Source of the DNA: an uncultured Monoglobus sp.
GTDB taxonomy: Bacteria > Bacillota > Clostridia > Monoglobales > Monoglobaceae
Length of the DNA stretch: 64,000 nucleotides
Assembly (NCBI GenBank): GCA_947625055.1
Contig: CANQMT010000003.1
Location: forward strand, 51,381-115,380
Reading direction: 5' to 3'
A program made the translations under genes and the position numbers. Below the pieces are notes generated by a model. That model did no database searches and was not told where the DNA came from. It saw only the letters and a list, made by a program, of their open reading frames with translations. This document shows, one piece after another, positions 43,648 to 54,057 of this stretch; the stretch's first letter is position 1; each line of letters starts with the position of its first letter.

Positions 43648-46600
43648 ATGGGCGAATATCAAAATTTTGAAGCTATTCAGATCGGGCTCGCTTCACCCGA
43701 GAAGATTAGAGAGTGGTCAAGAGGCGAGGTTAAAAAGCCTGAGACTATAAACTACAGAACCTTAAAGCCGGAGAAGGACGGATTGTTCTGCGAAAGGATC
43801 TTCGGCCCCCAGAAGGACTGGGAATGTCACTGCGGAAAGTACAAGCGCGTCCGTTATAAGGGCGTTGTCTGCGATCGCTGCGGCGTTGAGGTAACAAAGA
43901 GCAAGGTTAGGCGCGAGCGCATGGGCCATATTGAGCTTGCCGTGCCGGTGTCGCATATATGGTACTTTAAGGGAATTCCGTCCCGCATGGGCCTTATGCT
44001 CGACATTTCACCGAGGGCTCTTGAAAAGGTACTTTACTTCGCCGCGTATATCGTTATGGATCCCGGTCAGACGGGTCTTATGAAGAATCAGATACTCAGC
44101 GAAAAGGAATATACCGAGAACCGTGAAAAATACGGCGACATGTTCCGCGCGGGCATGGGAGCCGAATCGATCCTTGAAATGCTCCGCGAGATCGACCTTG
44201 AGAAGCTGTATCATGAACTCAAGCAGGAGCTTGAGGACGCGAAGGGCCAGAAGAAGATCAGAACCGTGAGACGTCTTGAAGTAGTCGAGGCGTTCCGCCA
44301 TTCGGGCAACAAGCCGGAATGGATGATCTTGACCGTCATCCCGGTTATTCCGCCCGAGATAAGGCCTATGGTCCAGCTTGACGGCGGCAGATTTGCCACC
44401 AGCGATCTTAACGACTTATACAGAAGAGTTATAAACAGAAACAACAGATTAAAGAGGCTGCTCGATCTGGGAGCTCCGGATATCATCGTGAGAAACGAGA
44501 AGAGAATGCTCCAGGAAGCCGTTGACGCGCTTATCGACAACGGCAGACGCGGCAGACCCGTAACGGGCCCCGGAAACAGACCGCTTAAATCTCTGTCCGA
44601 CATGCTCAAGGGCAAGCAGGGACGTTTCCGTCAGAATCTGCTGGGCAAGCGCGTTGACTATTCGGGACGTTCGGTTATCGTTGTCGGCCCCGAGCTTAAG
44701 ATCTATCAGTGCGGCCTGCCGAAGAAAATGGCTCTCGAACTGTTCAAGCCCTTCGTTATGAAGAAGCTTGTGCAGGACGGACTGGCGCACAACATAAAAT
44801 CGGCCAAGAGAATGGTCGAGCGCGTCCGCGAGGAAGTCTGGGATGTGCTTGAGGATGTTATCTCCGAGCATCCCGTTCTGCTCAACCGCGCGCCTACGCT
44901 GCACAGACTGGGTATTGAGGCCTTTGAGCCCGTTCTGGTCGAGGGCAAGGCGCTCAAGTTGCACCCGCTGGTCTGCACGGCGTTTAACGCCGACTTCGAC
45001 GGCGACCAGATGGCGGTTCATCTGCCCCTCTCCGCTGAGGCGCAGGCCGAGGCGAGGTATCTCATGCTTTCGGCCAACAACCTGATAAAGCCTCAGGACG
45101 GAAAGCCGGTAACGGTCCCCACTCAGGACATGGTTCTCGGCTCGTATTACCTGACATTGAAGGACGACACCGAGAAAGGCTCGCCCGAAGTCAAGGAAGG
45201 CAAACTCCGCTATCATCTCTACAGCAATCCCGACGAGGCGAAGTTGGCATATGTTAACGGCGCGGTAGGTCTGCACGCTCCGATCAAGGTGCGCATGACC
45301 AAGACTATCGACGGCGTGAAAGTTTCAAGACTTATTGACGCCACGGTCGGCAGACTGATATTTAATGAGAAGATCCCGCAGGATCTCGGCTTCATTGACA
45401 GGACCGATCCCGATAAGATACTCAATCTTGAGATCGGAGACGAGGTTTTAAAGAAGCCCGAGATCAAAAACTCGATAGGCGACAATGTTGAGCCGGGCGT
45501 TGACAAAAAGCTGCTGGGCAAGATCATTGACGCGAGCATCAAAGTCCACGGCATAACCGAGACCGCGACGCTTCTCGACGACGTGAAGGCTATGGGATAT
45601 AAGTATTCCACGATCGGCGCGATAACCGTCGGAGTTGCGGACATGGAGATCCCGAAAGAGAAGCAGCAGTACCTTCAGGAAGCCGAGGACGAGATCGACA
45701 AGGTCGTTCGCAGCTACAGACGCGGACTGCTCACCAACGACGAGAGATACCAGAAGGTTATAAATATTTGGAACAGCACCTCGGACAAGGTTACGCAGGC
45801 GCTGATGGACAACTTAAAGCAGCTTAACCCGATCTACATGATGGCCAATTCCGGCGCCCGCGGAAGCGTTAACCAGATCAGACAGCTCGCGGCTATGCGC
45901 GGACTTATGGCCGATACGTCGGGAAGAACGATCGAAATTCCTATCCGCGCCAATTTCCGCGAGGGCCTCACGGTTCTTGAGTACTTCATCTCGACCCACG
46001 GCGCCCGCAAAGGTCTGACCGACACGGCGCTCAGAACGGCCGACTCGGGTTATCTGACCAGACGTTTGGTTGACGTTTCTCAGGAAGTCATCGTTCGTGA
46101 GGACGACTGCGGAACGACCGACGGAATTATTGTTTCCGACATTATGGACGGAAACGAGATCATAGAGCCGCTCCAGGACAGACTGGAAGGCAGAACGGTA
46201 ATAGGCGACATAGTGACCGAAAGCGGCGAGATCATCGCGCGCGACGGCGAGATGATCACCCATGACAAGGCCGCCGAGATAGTGGCCGCCGGAATAAAAG
46301 AAGTAAAGATCCGCTCGGTTGTGAAGTGCCGCAGCAAGGTCGGCGTATGCTCCAAGTGCTACGGCATGAACCTCGCGACCGGCAGACCGGTCGATATAGG
46401 CGAGGCGGTCGGAATTATCGCCGCCCAGTCTATCGGCGAGCCCGGCACGCAGCTCACGATGAGAACGTTCCACGCCGGCGGCGTTGCGCAGGGCGACGAC
46501 ATCACACAGGGTCTTCCCCGTGTTGAGGAGCTGTTTGAGGCCAGAAAGCCCAAGGGCGTCGCGATCGTCAGCGAGGGCAGCGGCGTCGTTTCGGTTTCCG

Positions 46601-47280
46601 AGGCGATGCAGAAGCGCGAGATCACCGTCACAAATCAGGAGACGGGCGAGGCTTACACCTACCTTATCCCGTTCGGCTCAAGGATCAGAGTCAGCGACGG
46701 CGAGGTGATCGAGGCGGGAACTCCCGTTACCGAGGGTTCGCTCAATCCTCACGACATTATGGCTATAAGCGGCGAGACAGCCGTTCAGAACTACTTCATT
46801 CAGGAAGTTCAGCGCGTTTACCGCCTGCAGGGCGTTGATATCAATGATAAGCATATTGAGGTAATCGTGCGTCAGATGATGCACAAGGTCAAGATCGAGG
46901 ATCCGGGCGATACCGGTCTGCTCACGGGCTCGCTTATCAACCTTTACGACCTTGAGGACATAAACAGGAAAACGGTCGAAGAAGGCAAGACCCCGGCGGA
47001 GTATTCGCTCCAGCTCATGGGAATCACAAAGGCGGCGCTTGCCACCGAGTCGTTCCTGTCGGCTGCGTCGTTCCAGGAGACCACAAGAGTCCTCACCGAC
47101 GCGGCGATCAAGGGCAAGACTGATCCGCTTGTGGGCCTCAAGGAAAACGTTATCATAGGCAAATTGGTTCCCGCCGGAACCGGCATGCCGCGGTATAACG
47201 ATATTGATGTATACACCAGCTACGGCACAGCCGCGGCGGACGCGACAAGCGAGTCGTTCATAGACATCGACGCGGAATAA
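43648..47280 (+). CDS. rpoC: DNA-directed RNA polymerase subunit beta'
   Basis: 1210 residues. The N-terminal zinc site is [20 protein letters not shown], the catalytic Mg motif [12 protein letters not shown], and the second zinc site [13 protein letters not shown]. The bridge-helix/trigger-loop region is preserved. Normal for clostridial RpoC. AAAGG lies about ten bases before ATG 43648. A bidirectional terminator directly follows, so rpsL/rpsG/fusA are not co-transcribed as they often are. Confidence 0.98.
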   Translation: MGEYQNFEAIQIGLASPEKIREWSRGEVKKPETINYRTLKPEKDGLFCERIFGPQKDWECHCGKYKRVRYKGVVCDRCGVEVTKSKVRRERMGHIELAVPVSHIWYFKGIPSRMGLMLDISPRALEKVLYFAAYIVMDPGQTGLMKNQILSEKEYTENREKYGDMFRAGMGAESILEMLREIDLEKLYHELKQELEDAKGQKKIRTVRRLEVVEAFRHSGNKPEWMILTVIPVIPPEIRPMVQLDGGRFATSDLNDLYRRVINRNNRLKRLLDLGAPDIIVRNEKRMLQEAVDALIDNGRRGRPVTGPGNRPLKSLSDMLKGKQGRFRQNLLGKRVDYSGRSVIVVGPELKIYQCGLPKKMALELFKPFVMKKLVQDGLAHNIKSAKRMVERVREEVWDVLEDVISEHPVLLNRAPTLHRLGIEAFEPVLVEGKALKLHPLVCTAFNADFDGDQMAVHLPLSAEAQAEARYLMLSANNLIKPQDGKPVTVPTQDMVLGSYYLTLKDDTEKGSPEVKEGKLRYHLYSNPDEAKLAYVNGAVGLHAPIKVRMTKTIDGVKVSRLIDATVGRLIFNEKIPQDLGFIDRTDPDKILNLEIGDEVLKKPEIKNSIGDNVEPGVDKKLLGKIIDASIKVHGITETATLLDDVKAMGYKYSTIGAITVGVADMEIPKEKQQYLQEAEDEIDKVVRSYRRGLLTNDERYQKVINIWNSTSDKVTQALMDNLKQLNPIYMMANSGARGSVNQIRQLAAMRGLMADTSGRTIEIPIRANFREGLTVLEYFISTHGARKGLTDTALRTADSGYLTRRLVDVSQEVIVREDDCGTTDGIIVSDIMDGNEIIEPLQDRLEGRTVIGDIVTESGEIIARDGEMITHDKAAEIVAAGIKEVKIRSVVKCRSKVGVCSKCYGMNLATGRPVDIGEAVGIIAAQSIGEPGTQLTMRTFHAGGVAQGDDITQGLPRVEELFEARKPKGVAIVSEGSGVVSVSEAMQKREITVTNQETGEAYTYLIPFGSRIRVSDGEVIEAGTPVTEGSLNPHDIMAISGETAVQNYFIQEVQRVYRLQGVDINDKHIEVIVRQMMHKVKIEDPGDTGLLTGSLINLYDLEDINRKTVEEGKTPAEYSLQLMGITKAALATESFLSAASFQETTRVLTDAAIKGKTDPLVGLKENVIIGKLVPAGTGMPRYNDIDVYTSYGTAAADATSESFIDIDAE

Positions 47281-47287
47281 ACAGCAT

Positions 47288-47317
47288 AAAAAAGAGCGGT
47301 CCGCCGCTCTTTTTTTG
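47288..47317. terminator. Bidirectional terminator between rpoC and the hybrid kinase gene
   Basis: AAAAAAGAGCGG/CCGCTCTTTTTT with loop TCCG and an eight-base T-run. Confidence 0.93.
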
Positions 47318-47326
47318 CGCTTTGAT

Positions 47327-49882
47327 TTATTTCAGCAGTCGGTTCAGGACATTCGCCAGACGCTCGAAGTCTATCGGCTTTGCGACATGGTCGTTCATGC
47401 CGCTGTCAAGCGCGGCCCGGCGGTCCTCGTCAAACGCGTTCGCCGTCATGGCCACGATCGGGATATCCGCCAGTTCTTTGTTGTCAAGCGAGCGTATCGC
47501 CCTCGTCGCGGCGTATCCGTCCATGACCGGCATCTGAACGTCCATAAGAATGAGGTCAAAGTATCCGGGCTTCGAGTTTTTGACCATGTCGACCGCCTCG
47601 GTGCCATCGGCGGCTGTCTCGACCTTAAAGCCGCTCTCGATTAGAATTTCGTTGGCTATCTCGCGGTTTAGCTCGTTGTCCTCGACCAAAAGCAGCCGTC
47701 TGCCCTTGAGCCTGTTGTCGTCAACCGTCAGCGGAGCCGTCTTTTGCGGCGCGGGCACCTCGGTTTGATTGAGCGCGGAAATAAGAATATCGCGGAGCTC
47801 CGAAATAAATATCGGCTTGTTGCAGAACGCGGTGACTCCCGCCTGCCGCGCCTCATCCTCGAACATGCTCCAGTCATAGGCCGTCAGCACGATAATCGGA
47901 ATATCGTCGCCCACAACCGAGCGGATCTGCCGCGTGACCTCAATTCCGTTAAGGTCGGGCAGAGCCCAGTCGATTATGTAAGCGAAGAATTTGTCGCCGA
48001 TCTCTATCGCCTGACGCGCCCTGAGCACGGCCTCTTTGCCGTGGAGCGTCCATTCCGAGCGCATGCCGATCTGCCGCAGCATCTTGGTCACGCTGTCGCA
48101 GGTGTTGAAGCTGTCGTCAACGACCAGAACGCGCATCCCCTCAAGCTCGCGCACGATCTCAATGTTCTTGCTCTCGCCGCAGAGACGGAACTCAAGATCA
48201 ATTATAAACTCGGTGCCGCGGTTCTGTTCGGTCTTGACCTCGATCGTGCCGCCCATTGCCTCAATAATGCTTTTTGTTATCGCCATGCCGAGGCCGGTTC
48301 CCTGAATTCCGCTGACCGTGGTGTTGTTTTCGCGCTCAAACGGTTTGAACACATCCTTGGCGAACTCGGGGCTCATGCCTATTCCCGTGTCCTTCACGCG
48401 GATCTCATACGCCCCGTAGCCGCTGACCGGGCAGGGCTTTTGCTTGATCGTCAGCGAGACAGAGCCGCCCGCGGGCGTGAACTTTATCGCGTTGCTGAGT
48501 AAGTTCAGCAGCACCTGATTGACATGCAGCTTGTCGCAGAAAATATCCTCGTCAACAACGTCTATCGTATCCATAAAGAAGTTCAGGCTTTTTTCCTGCA
48601 TCTGTGTCTGTATAATATTTCGCATATCCTTAAATATATCCGATATGCTGCACGGTTTTTCCTCAATGTTCAGGCGGCCGCTCTCTATGCGGCTCATGTC
48701 GAGCACGTCGTTGATAAGGCTCAGTAGGTGGTTGCTTGATGAAAGTATTTTGCCCAGATACTCCTGAACGCGCGCCCTGTTGTCAAGATTGGCCTCGGCG
48801 AGGGTGGTAAATCCGATTATGGCGTTCATCGGCGTCCTGATGTCGTGCGACATGTTCGAGAGGAACATAGTCTTTGCTTTTTCGGCGGCTTCCGCCTTGC
48901 GGAGTTTTTCCTCGAGCACTGCCTGCTTGACGGCCTTGGTCATAACCTCCTTGGAATTTTTCCGCATCCAGAGGTAATAAAGAATAACCGCTATTCCCAT
49001 AAGCAGCGCGATTATCATAAATATGCGGCGGATAGCGTAAAGATTGGCAAACGCCTCGCGCTCGGGAACCGAGATCGCGATCTCCCACTGATTTATGTTG
49101 GCGGGCGCGTAATAAAGATAAGTCCATTCCGAGTCGGTGTTTGAGCGGAATACCACATATCCGGTTCCGCAGGACATTATCTCGGCCATTTTCTCGTCCC
49201 AGTTAAAGCCTTTCTTGGTTTCGCGGACGCTCATGGACGTTATGTTGCCGATCGTGTCGTGCCATGTGTCCATAATGAAGTCGCCCGTGTCGGTGTCGAT
49301 TATGAAAACGCTTGAATTGGCGTTATAAATATGGTCGATGTTAAGCGCGTTCGGAAGATCGTCAAGCTTTGTCACGCCGTAAATTATCGCGACGGTTTCG
49401 CCGTCCTTGACGATAGGTATGTAGTGCCTGAGGATCATAAGGTTCCCGTCCATAATGCTGGTCATACGGTTCGAGACATGTTCTCCGAGCGGCGCTTCTT
49501 CTTCAAACGATATGCTTCCCGTGCCGTCGAGCACATTTCCCTCGGAATCAATGACCGAGTTGTCGGGCATAAGCACCCGCACCTTCATTGTTTCCATGAG
49601 AGGCGCGAACGCGCTCATCATATCCTTCATGGTGTCGGTGTCAATGCTGTCCGCCGACGAGAGCAGATCCGCGGCGGCGTTAAGCATAAGGCTGTCGCGC
49701 ATAAGCTTGCCGGTTATCTCGTCAACGGCGGTATTGATGCCTTCCTCCATACGGCGGAGGCATCGGTCCTCGGTCAGGTCGCTTATCCTGAGATACGCCG
49801 CCACAAAAAGCAGCAAAACGACCGCTATCATAACGACCGTTGCGGTCAAACTTTTTTCACGCGTTCCGGAATGTTTTTTCAT
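47327..49882 (-). CDS. Hybrid sensor histidine kinase with Cache-like sensor and two receivers
   Basis: 851 residues. Membrane helices at about 12-32 and 285-305 enclose a 250-residue extracytoplasmic domain of the dCache type (GDFIMDTWHDTIGNI, TYLYYAPANINQWEIAISVPE). Then come the DHp box FLSNMSHDIRTPMNAIIGFT, the ATPase with NLLSNAIKFTP and GTGLGMAITKSI, receiver 1 (LVVDDSF, phosphoacceptor in IIDWALPDLNG) and receiver 2 (LLVEDNELNREI, LILMDVQMPVMDG). There is no HPt or output domain, so it should pass phosphate to separate proteins or regulate by binding. Promoter TTGACG-17-TAAAAT lies upstream; GGGGAGG precedes ATG 49882. Confidence 0.93.
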   Translation of the reverse strand: MKKHSGTREKSLTATVVMIAVVLLLFVAAYLRISDLTEDRCLRRMEEGINTAVDEITGKLMRDSLMLNAAADLLSSADSIDTDTMKDMMSAFAPLMETMKVRVLMPDNSVIDSEGNVLDGTGSISFEEEAPLGEHVSNRMTSIMDGNLMILRHYIPIVKDGETVAIIYGVTKLDDLPNALNIDHIYNANSSVFIIDTDTGDFIMDTWHDTIGNITSMSVRETKKGFNWDEKMAEIMSCGTGYVVFRSNTDSEWTYLYYAPANINQWEIAISVPEREAFANLYAIRRIFMIIALLMGIAVILYYLWMRKNSKEVMTKAVKQAVLEEKLRKAEAAEKAKTMFLSNMSHDIRTPMNAIIGFTTLAEANLDNRARVQEYLGKILSSSNHLLSLINDVLDMSRIESGRLNIEEKPCSISDIFKDMRNIIQTQMQEKSLNFFMDTIDVVDEDIFCDKLHVNQVLLNLLSNAIKFTPAGGSVSLTIKQKPCPVSGYGAYEIRVKDTGIGMSPEFAKDVFKPFERENNTTVSGIQGTGLGMAITKSIIEAMGGTIEVKTEQNRGTEFIIDLEFRLCGESKNIEIVRELEGMRVLVVDDSFNTCDSVTKMLRQIGMRSEWTLHGKEAVLRARQAIEIGDKFFAYIIDWALPDLNGIEVTRQIRSVVGDDIPIIVLTAYDWSMFEDEARQAGVTAFCNKPIFISELRDILISALNQTEVPAPQKTAPLTVDDNRLKGRRLLLVEDNELNREIANEILIESGFKVETAADGTEAVDMVKNSKPGYFDLILMDVQMPVMDGYAATRAIRSLDNKELADIPIVAMTANAFDEDRRAALDSGMNDHVAKPIDFERLANVLNRLLK

Positions 49883-49925
49883 ATTATGCGTGCCTCCCCT
49901 TTAAGCAGCAAAATCAAGTTATATA

Positions 49926-49954
49926 ATTTTATCATATTCCGTTCGCCGCGTCAA
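49926..49954 (-). promoter_or_regulatory. Promoter of the hybrid kinase gene
   Basis: TTGACG (49954-49949), 17-base spacer, TAAAAT (49931-49926) on the minus strand. Confidence 0.7.
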
Positions 49955-49998
49955 CAACTCAATTTAATATAAATTTACGAATAATTATTTGTTTTTTA

Positions 49999-50027
49999 TT
50001 GACTTTATGTAATATAAACAGTATAAT
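49999..50027 (+). promoter_or_regulatory. Promoter of the SH3-repeat protein gene
   Basis: TTGACT (49999-50004), 17-base spacer, TATAAT (50022-50027). Divergent from the hybrid kinase promoter, about 45 bases apart. Confidence 0.8.
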
Positions 50028-50061
50028 ATATAAAGTAAAAAAGTTTAAAGGAGGCGAAATT

Positions 50062-51249
50062 ATGCGGGATGTAAACGGAAATACGAATTACGGCAGCGGT
50101 GAAAATATTAACGAGGGCGATTATGTTCCGACCGGCAAAATTTCGGATGACGACGGCTTAGAGGGCAGAGGCCTTGACAATACGGCGGAATATGATTTTG
50201 AAGCGGATAAAACCGTCGGATTTTACAACGGGAACGGAGGTCAGCCTCAAGGCGGATACCCCGCACAAAACGGATATACCCGAAACAACGGCTATAACGA
50301 GACTTATCCCGGAGGCACATATCCCGGGCAGCGATATACGGAGCCGAATTACGGCGGAGGAAATAACACCGGCCTGATCGCCGCGATCTCGGTGCTTTCG
50401 GCGGTGGTTATTATCGGCTTGGTTGTTTTGGTGCTCATGTTTACCGGAGTGCTGACGATCGGAAAAGATGACAAAGGTTCGGAACCGACGGTGTTCCCTC
50501 CTGTCGCGGCGACACCGGCTCCGACTCAAAGAGAGGTCCCGCATGTCGCTCCGCAGCAGCCGACGGTCACTCCAAAGCCCGAGAATGTAACTGTGGCGCG
50601 CAATGTTTACGTGGCTAACGTTGATTATTCAATTTATTTCCGCAGCGAGCCCGCGGAAAATGACGCCAATATCATATGTGAGATCCCGCTTGGAACAATG
50701 GTCGGATTTATCGAAAACACCGACAGCGTTTTCGCTAAAATTAAATATAACGGTCAGGTAGGATATGCTAAGAGACAGTATTTGTCCGATCAGAAGCCAG
50801 AGGAGGATAAGATCTCGGACTATATGTATGTGGCTAACGTTGATTATTCAATTTATTTTCGCAGCGAGCCCGCGGAAAACAGCAGCAACATTATTTGCGA
50901 GATACCGCTTGGAACAATGGTGGGATTTGTTGAAAACACCGACAGCGTTTTTGCAAAGATAATATATAACGGCAGGGTCGGATATGTAAAACGTGAGTAT
51001 CTGTCATATTCAAAGCCCTCGTCGAGCCGCTCAAGCAGCTCGTCGGGTTCGACGATGACGGTCGTTAACGTTGAATACGCGATTTATCTCCGCAGCTCGC
51101 CGTCGGAGAGTTCGGACAGCAACATTATAATGGAAATACCGGTCGGAGCCACGGTTTCGTATCTGGGTACTCCGGACAACACGTTTTATAAAATCTCCTA
51201 CGCGGGAACTGTTGGTTACGCGAAACAGATATACCTCAGTTTCAATTAA
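50062..51249 (+). CDS. Membrane-anchored protein with three bacterial SH3 domains
   Basis: 395 residues. Residues 1-100 are Gly/Asn/Tyr-rich and probably disordered in the cytoplasm. A single membrane helix (about 104-130, LIAAISVLSAVVIIGLVVLVLMF) follows, then a Pro-rich stalk and three SH3-type repeats. The first two (YVANVDYSIYFRSEPAEN) are nearly identical, the third diverged (VVNVEYAIYLRSSPSES). Such domains bind cell-wall peptides outside the cell. AAAGGAGG precedes ATG 50062. The amidase gene follows after 26 bases with the same anchor-plus-Pro-linker design, suggesting joint work at the wall. Confidence 0.85.
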   Translation: MRDVNGNTNYGSGENINEGDYVPTGKISDDDGLEGRGLDNTAEYDFEADKTVGFYNGNGGQPQGGYPAQNGYTRNNGYNETYPGGTYPGQRYTEPNYGGGNNTGLIAAISVLSAVVIIGLVVLVLMFTGVLTIGKDDKGSEPTVFPPVAATPAPTQREVPHVAPQQPTVTPKPENVTVARNVYVANVDYSIYFRSEPAENDANIICEIPLGTMVGFIENTDSVFAKIKYNGQVGYAKRQYLSDQKPEEDKISDYMYVANVDYSIYFRSEPAENSSNIICEIPLGTMVGFVENTDSVFAKIIYNGRVGYVKREYLSYSKPSSSRSSSSSGSTMTVVNVEYAIYLRSSPSESSDSNIIMEIPVGATVSYLGTPDNTFYKISYAGTVGYAKQIYLSFN

Positions 51250-51275
51250 ACTCCGGGAAGTCGAGGCATATAAAA

Positions 51276-52226
51276 ATGAAAAACAATTCAAATAAAATTC
51301 TTATTGGGATCGTGTCGGGGCTGACGGTGATCCTGGTCTTCCTGATTATTGTGTTCGCCCTGACGATAAGCGGCGTTATCACAAAGGAGACCTTCGGCAT
51401 CGGCGGATCGGTCCCCGCCGTGACCGAAGCGCCGGCGACAGCGGCTCCCGCTCCCACAGAGGCCCCGAAAAAAATCGTGGTGCTTGATCCGGGCCACGGA
51501 AAGGATTCGGGTTCAATGACCGATGATGAAAAAGCGGCAGAGGGTTGGATCCGCACATCTCGGGGATGGGGAGAATGGCGGCACTGGAAGTCCGAAACGG
51601 TTTGGCGTGACTGCGAGGGATCCGGCTGCTCCGGAAGAGCGCCTTCGGGCGGCGGGTGCTGGTACCCGATAGGCGACGGCGACCGCAGCCTTGAACCCGA
51701 AATTAATATGAGAAATACCGAATATGCCAAAGCTTATTTGGAACAGATGGGCTATGAAGTTCGCATGACAAGAGAGAGCGGCGATCAGAACCCGTCCATG
51801 ACCAAACGGCTTACATATTGTTATAAGGACGGGGATACCGCCGCGCCGCCCGACGCCGATGTGTTTGTCTGCATCCACTCAAATGCCGGAGGCGGCAGAG
51901 GATCGGCTTATATGGCTTTAAGCGGTCTTTACGACCAGGCGGGAACGCTTCCGTCCGCGGATTATGTTGAGCGGAGCAATCTGCTCGGCAGTCTGATCAA
52001 CAGCCGCATAACCGCTGAGACGTCAATGCCGCCGCTGGGCGGAGGCAGATATGACGGTTTGCCGGAGGCGATCCTGTTCTGTAAGTCGCCCATACCGATA
52101 GCGTATCTTGAAATAGGATTTTTCGACAGCCCGGCGGATTTAAACATTTTAAATTCCGAGTCGGAGTCTATAGGACGCGCTATAGCGGAGGGTGTTAACG
52201 ACTATTTCAAGTCTGTCGGTCAATAA
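51276..52226 (+). CDS. N-acetylmuramoyl-L-alanine amidase (Amidase_3)
   Basis: 316 residues. A membrane helix (about 8-32) anchors it, a Pro/Ala/Thr linker follows, then the zinc amidase domain: H in VVLDPGHGKD, E in LEPEINMRNTEYAK, H in FVCIHSNAGGG, and the catalytic E in AYLEIGFFDSPADL. It cuts the bond between MurNAc and the stem peptide. An insertion rich in W, G and C (residues ~88-135, before the Glu ligand) is longer than in the minimal family. It probably shares the SH3 gene's promoter. Confidence 0.92.
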   Translation: MKNNSNKILIGIVSGLTVILVFLIIVFALTISGVITKETFGIGGSVPAVTEAPATAAPAPTEAPKKIVVLDPGHGKDSGSMTDDEKAAEGWIRTSRGWGEWRHWKSETVWRDCEGSGCSGRAPSGGGCWYPIGDGDRSLEPEINMRNTEYAKAYLEQMGYEVRMTRESGDQNPSMTKRLTYCYKDGDTAAPPDADVFVCIHSNAGGGRGSAYMALSGLYDQAGTLPSADYVERSNLLGSLINSRITAETSMPPLGGGRYDGLPEAILFCKSPIPIAYLEIGFFDSPADLNILNSESESIGRAIAEGVNDYFKSVGQ

Positions 52227-52239
52227 TTTTAAAGTAAAC

Positions 52240-52278
52240 GCGCGGTTCGCATTTGAGCGGACCGCGCTTATGTTTTTA
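52240..52278 (+). terminator. Terminator after the amidase gene
   Basis: GCGCGGT/ACCGCGC stem with an inner partly paired 14-base loop, then TTATGTTTTT. Confidence 0.7.
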
Positions 52279-52369
52279 ATTTGTATAATACAATTAATAA
52301 AATCGTAATGTTTTATGCCGAAGTTTGTAGTATAATTATTCTGTAGATTTGTATACTAAAGGTGATAAG

Positions 52370-54025
52370 ATGGCGGAAACAACTTATAGAGTTATAAAGA
52401 GAACCGAATATGAGAACCGCGGCGACGCCCCCGTGTATATAGACACAAGCGAGGTCATGCTTGACGAAAACGGCGGAGCGGTTATGAAGCTTAAACTTTA
52501 TAATAACTGCGGCAAGACGGTGCGCTCGGCCTATTTCAACGCCGGTTGCTTTGACAGTTCCCTGAATTTGTGTATGCAGCTCAAAAATGTGCCATATGTT
52601 AACGTTAACGCCAAGGCGGCCGGAATTTTTGGCGATACTCAGCTTGTCGAGATCCCCGGCGAGACTCGCTCGGTGTTTGTGGAAGTCGCCAAGGTACTGT
52701 TCGAGGACGGAACTTCATGGGTCAATCCGGGTCAGAGTTTGGCGGAGAACATTGTGTCCGAGGATCAGTTGGGCGAGGAATGGCAGCGCCTGCGTCTTAC
52801 TAAGGAGATAAAGGACAAAAACGCCGAAAAACACAAAGGCAAAAAAAAGATGTCCGAGAACAAAAAGTTTGCCGTGATCCTGGCGGCTGCGGCTGCGATA
52901 GCTTTGATCGCGGCGGGCGGCGCGGCGCTTTCCAAACATTTTTCGGAGCGGCAGCTTGACTACAAAACGGCGATGAATTATTACATAAACCGCGACTACG
53001 CGGAGGCGGCTCCGGCTCTCGCCGAGCTTGACGAAAATTATTTCTTTTTCGGAAACGACAAAAACGACATCAGGTATTCCGCCGCAACATCTTACATGAA
53101 CATCGGCGATTATCTTTTGGCGGCAAAATATTTCACAGCCTGCGGCGATTATAAGAACAGCTCTGCCAATATGAGAAACATTATGGGCTCAAGCGGACGG
53201 CTGATCGCGGCGGGATATAATCACAGCGCGGCGGCGCGGAAAGACGGGACTGTGGCGGCCGAGGGAGACAACAGCTACGGTCAGTGCGGCGTGTTGGATT
53301 GGTCGCGCGTTATAGGCGTGGCGGCAGGCGGCAACCATACCGTGGGCATGACCTACGACGGAATGCTCTATGCCTGCGGCGACAACGAATACGGCCAGTG
53401 CGACGTAAGCGGCTGGACCGATATTGTGGCCGTCGCCACCGGCGAGAAGCACACAGCGGCTGTCAAAGCCAACGGCCGTGTAATAGCCCGCGGCAACAAC
53501 GAGTACGGTCAGTGCGATGTGCAGGAGTGGTCGGACATAGTTCAGATAGCGGCGGCAGGCAGCCACACAATAGGCTTAAAGCGCGACGGCACGGTGCTCG
53601 CGGCGGGCTGGGACCAATACGGCCAGTGCGATGTTGAAGGCGAGACCGGTGTTCTGTATATCGCGACCGGCAGCAAAAACACCGTCCTCGTTAAATATGA
53701 CGGCAGCGTGAAAGTCCTGGGCGACAACAGCTTCAGGCAAAAAGATGCCGAAAATGCGAAAAACGTTATTGCCGCGGCGGTCGGGACCGACTATATCGTT
53801 ATCGTCAGCGCTGACGGCAGAGCGGAATCGTTCGGCAGCAACGGCTCAAATCAGGGATCCGTGGGACTGTGGTCGGATATTTTGACTGTGACCTGCGGAA
53901 ACGATCACACGCTTGGTTTGTCGGACGGCGGCAAAATATACGCGGTCGGCGACGGCGGCGACAACAAACTCAAAATAACATCGACCGAAAATATCGGCCC
54001 CGAAAATATACCTGTAATTGAATAG
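52370..54025 (+). CDS. Membrane protein with tetratricopeptide-like and RCC1-type repeats
   Basis: 551 residues. The N-terminal ~150 residues form a beta-rich domain I do not recognise, followed by a basic stretch and one membrane helix (about 169-190). Next is a short helical region (DYKTAMNYYINRDYAEAAPALAEL...YLLAAKYFTACGDYKNS), then at least six RCC1-type blades of the form AAGGNHTVGMTYDGMLYACGDNEYGQC. RCC1 blades build a beta propeller that binds proteins or carbohydrates. The propeller would lie on the far side of the membrane from the N-terminus. ATG 52370 follows AAAGGTGAT; TATAAT at 52331-52336 may be its -10, with no clear -35. Confidence 0.8.
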   Translation: MAETTYRVIKRTEYENRGDAPVYIDTSEVMLDENGGAVMKLKLYNNCGKTVRSAYFNAGCFDSSLNLCMQLKNVPYVNVNAKAAGIFGDTQLVEIPGETRSVFVEVAKVLFEDGTSWVNPGQSLAENIVSEDQLGEEWQRLRLTKEIKDKNAEKHKGKKKMSENKKFAVILAAAAAIALIAAGGAALSKHFSERQLDYKTAMNYYINRDYAEAAPALAELDENYFFFGNDKNDIRYSAATSYMNIGDYLLAAKYFTACGDYKNSSANMRNIMGSSGRLIAAGYNHSAAARKDGTVAAEGDNSYGQCGVLDWSRVIGVAAGGNHTVGMTYDGMLYACGDNEYGQCDVSGWTDIVAVATGEKHTAAVKANGRVIARGNNEYGQCDVQEWSDIVQIAAAGSHTIGLKRDGTVLAAGWDQYGQCDVEGETGVLYIATGSKNTVLVKYDGSVKVLGDNSFRQKDAENAKNVIAAAVGTDYIVIVSADGRAESFGSNGSNQGSVGLWSDILTVTCGNDHTLGLSDGGKIYAVGDGGDNKLKITSTENIGPENIPVIE

Positions 54026-54057
54026 CGTTATATTTACGGTCAGGAGAGGAGATAAAG

